7,810 nt of DNA from Anaerolineales bacterium UBA6668. Its GTDB lineage: Bacteria; Chloroflexota; Anaerolineae; Anaerolineales; UBA6668. The notes under the pieces are model-generated. The model had not been told where the DNA came from, made no database searches, and saw only the letters and a list, made by a program, of their open reading frames with translations. Within the stretch, counting starts at the first letter, position 1; every line of letters begins with the position of its first letter. The position numbers were made by a program, and so were the translations under genes. The stretch spans positions 177 to 7,986 of the forward strand of contig DKKK01000182.1 in the NCBI GenBank assembly GCA_002455215.1, written 5' to 3'. Below are positions 6,586-7,810 of this stretch, piece by piece.

Positions 6586-7529
6586 GGTTGGCGGTTCTCT
6601 TCCAATAGAACTTCTAGCGTCCTACCCACGCGTTCCAAGCTATCACCACTCACTTTGTCGGGCGTATCGGCAGTGGTGTGCCAATGCGGGTAGTCAAAGT
6701 CAATGATATCAACCGCCGCAATGCCTTTTCTCAGAAATGGAGTGTGGTCGTCTGTCATGTTCCAGCGTGGTTCGTTGATAAACCACTGGCTATAGCCAAG
6801 CTCAGCGGCAATCGCCCAGATTTCATCGCGCCATGTGGGGGTACTCGATTGTTCTAGGTACAACTGCTGGTCGGCATCTCCCACCATGTCAACCACAATG
6901 ACCACTTTGGGCTGGATGGTCAAGTTTTCTGCCATGTAGCCCGAACCCAATATCCAATCCCATGCGTCAATATTGCCGTTGTCTTCGGCATCAAAAAAAG
7001 CCAACCACACTTCGTTTTGCAATTTTTCTGCGTCCAAGGTGCGGGCTAGCTCCAGCAAGACTGCCACACCACTCCCGCCATCATTGGCGGCGGGGTAAGG
7101 TTGTTCACGCTGGGCAAGGTCTGGGTCGTTGTCGGCTTTTAGGCGTGCGTCATAATGTGCGCCCAGCACGATGGGTTGACCCTTGCCCACCGCAAGTTTA
7201 CCTATCAAATTGTAGGCGGTGTGCCCATTCACCACAAACTCCTGCACTTCCGTTTGCCAGCCTGCCGCTTCCAAATTTTTCAGGATGTAGGCGCGTAATT
7301 TTTCATGCCCGGCAGTCCCAACCGCGCGTGGATTCAAGGCAACCTGATTCTCAATGTGCGCAAATGCCGTCTCTCCGTTAAATTCCTTTGGCGCTGGCGT
7401 TGGAGTCGGCTCCAGTGTTGCAGTTGGCTTCGGCGTTGGTGTTAGTTCCAACACTGGCGGCTGGCAGGCAGTGAGATTCAACACAACCAGGCACATCACA
7501 ACGGTAAAAAATCGTTTAAATATTTGCAT
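6582..7529 (-). CDS. Secreted M28 metallopeptidase / glutaminyl-cyclase-like lipoprotein
   Basis: A 315-residue exported lipoprotein. The signal peptide is a basic start (MQIFKR), a hydrophobic core, and the lipobox LTAC with C22 as lipidation site. A Thr/Pro linker (30-47, TPTPKPTATLEPTPTP) follows, then an M28 zinc domain. Likely metal and catalytic residues are H125 (GAHYDAR), D150 (NDGGSGVAVLLELA), E182-D183 (FFDAED), D214 (VVDMVGD) and H284 (HWHTTADTPD). The W-x-LGSGYMAENL segment after FFDAED and the DHTPFLRKGI block resemble both M28 aminopeptidases and glutaminyl-peptide cyclotransferases, and I cannot choose between them. It acts outside the membrane on peptides. The lipid anchor and TPTP linker recall Chloroflexota surface proteins. 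The start is supported by the signal peptide; upstream bases lack a clear ribosome site. The gene heads the operon with the glycosyltransferase. Confidence 0.9.
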   Translation of the reverse strand: MQIFKRFFTVVMCLVVLNLTACQPPVLELTPTPKPTATLEPTPTPAPKEFNGETAFAHIENQVALNPRAVGTAGHEKLRAYILKNLEAAGWQTEVQEFVVNGHTAYNLIGKLAVGKGQPIVLGAHYDARLKADNDPDLAQREQPYPAANDGGSGVAVLLELARTLDAEKLQNEVWLAFFDAEDNGNIDAWDWILGSGYMAENLTIQPKVVIVVDMVGDADQQLYLEQSSTPTWRDEIWAIAAELGYSQWFINEPRWNMTDDHTPFLRKGIAAVDIIDFDYPHWHTTADTPDKVSGDSLERVGRTLEVLLEENRQP

Positions 7530-7810
7530 GATAGGTAAGAACAGCGGTAAAATTGGGGCTGTGCATACACAAGTTCCCCCTGAATTTCGCTACGATGTCG
7601 AGCGGTTTGCCCAAGAGCAAGCCGAAACCTTGCGTTATTTAACGCAGAATGGCTATTCAATTTTACCTTATCCTGAGCAATTGCCCACAGGTAATTCTCA
7701 CGGTGTAGCGGCGGCAATTGCCTACCCGATGCAAGGAGTGTTGAAATATCACGGCTTGTCCGATTGGCAGGCGCGTATCGCCTATTTGCCAACCATCTCA
7801 CTCAACTCTG
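7528..7810 (+). CDS. Diphosphomevalonate/phosphomevalonate decarboxylase-like (5' part only)
   Basis: The frame is open from the ATG at 7528 to the right edge. About 80-94 residues are visible, depending on the start. The block AIAYPMQGVLKYHGLSDWQ followed by LPTISLNS resembles the N-terminal part of the GHMP-fold decarboxylases of the mevalonate pathway, which place a lysine near a tyrosine or tryptophan and then the LP-x-x-S-L-S motif. Such proteins decarboxylate mevalonate 5-diphosphate or 5-phosphate to make isopentenyl (di)phosphate; the missing C-terminus would be needed to tell which. Two starts are possible: the ATG at 7528, which interlocks with the M28 start, or a GTG at 7561 with GGGG just upstream. 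Neither has a strong ribosome site. Confidence 0.65.
   Translation, partial: MIGKNSGKIGAVHTQVPPEFRYDVERFAQEQAETLRYLTQNGYSILPYPEQLPTGNSHGVAAAIAYPMQGVLKYHGLSDWQARIAYLPTISLNS

Noticed and set aside
7496..7801. 101-codon minus-strand frame at the right edge
   Set aside because: It is the shadow of the plus-strand decarboxylase-like gene and runs into the M28 start region.

Overview
The window looks like ordinary chromosomal DNA of a mid-GC free-living bacterium. My best guess is Chloroflexota, probably an Anaerolineae-type lineage. The pointers are a lipoprotein with a Thr/Pro 'TPTP' linker, a mevalonate-pathway decarboxylase-like gene (most bacteria use the MEP route instead), and a YghO-like acetyltransferase. 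This placement is an inference from protein style; no rRNA or other marker gene is present.

Layout from left to right. (1) 1-1125 (-): a YghO-like GNAT protein that runs off the left edge and lacks only its last few residues. It diverges from (2) 1280-2410 (+): a PLP-dependent cystathionine gamma-synthase-type enzyme. The 154-bp gap between them holds a good sigma-70 promoter facing left and an extended -10 facing right. (3) 2423-2977 (-) and 2981-3757 (-): a two-gene operon with a class I methyltransferase first and a RibD-C/DHFR-like reductase 3 bp behind it. (4) 3758-4251: the only long non-coding stretch. It is AT-rich and holds a double inverted repeat, a second hairpin, a possible gene remnant, and a folE leader with a promoter and competing hairpins. 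(5) 4252-4893 and 4898-5197 (+): folE and a pterin-4a-carbinolamine dehydratase gene 4 bp apart, a pterin operon. (6) 5194-7529 (-): a secreted M28 lipoprotein followed by a GT4-type glycosyltransferase, joined by an ATGA overlap; the glycosyltransferase stop codon overlaps the dehydratase stop codon. (7) 7528 or 7561 to the right edge (+): the start of a diphosphomevalonate/phosphomevalonate decarboxylase-like gene, diverging from the M28 gene with almost no gap.

Functionally this is metabolic housekeeping: sulfur amino acids, pterins, isoprenoid precursors, and cell-surface or glycan work. Genes are packed tightly, with ATGA coupling, 3-4 bp gaps and overlapping convergent stops. I see no phage, transposase, CRISPR, toxin-antitoxin or defence genes. 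The most unusual part is the 3.8-4.25 kb non-coding region, especially the short folE leader, where a GGGC block can pair either with an upstream GCCC or with a downstream GCCC that precedes six T's.
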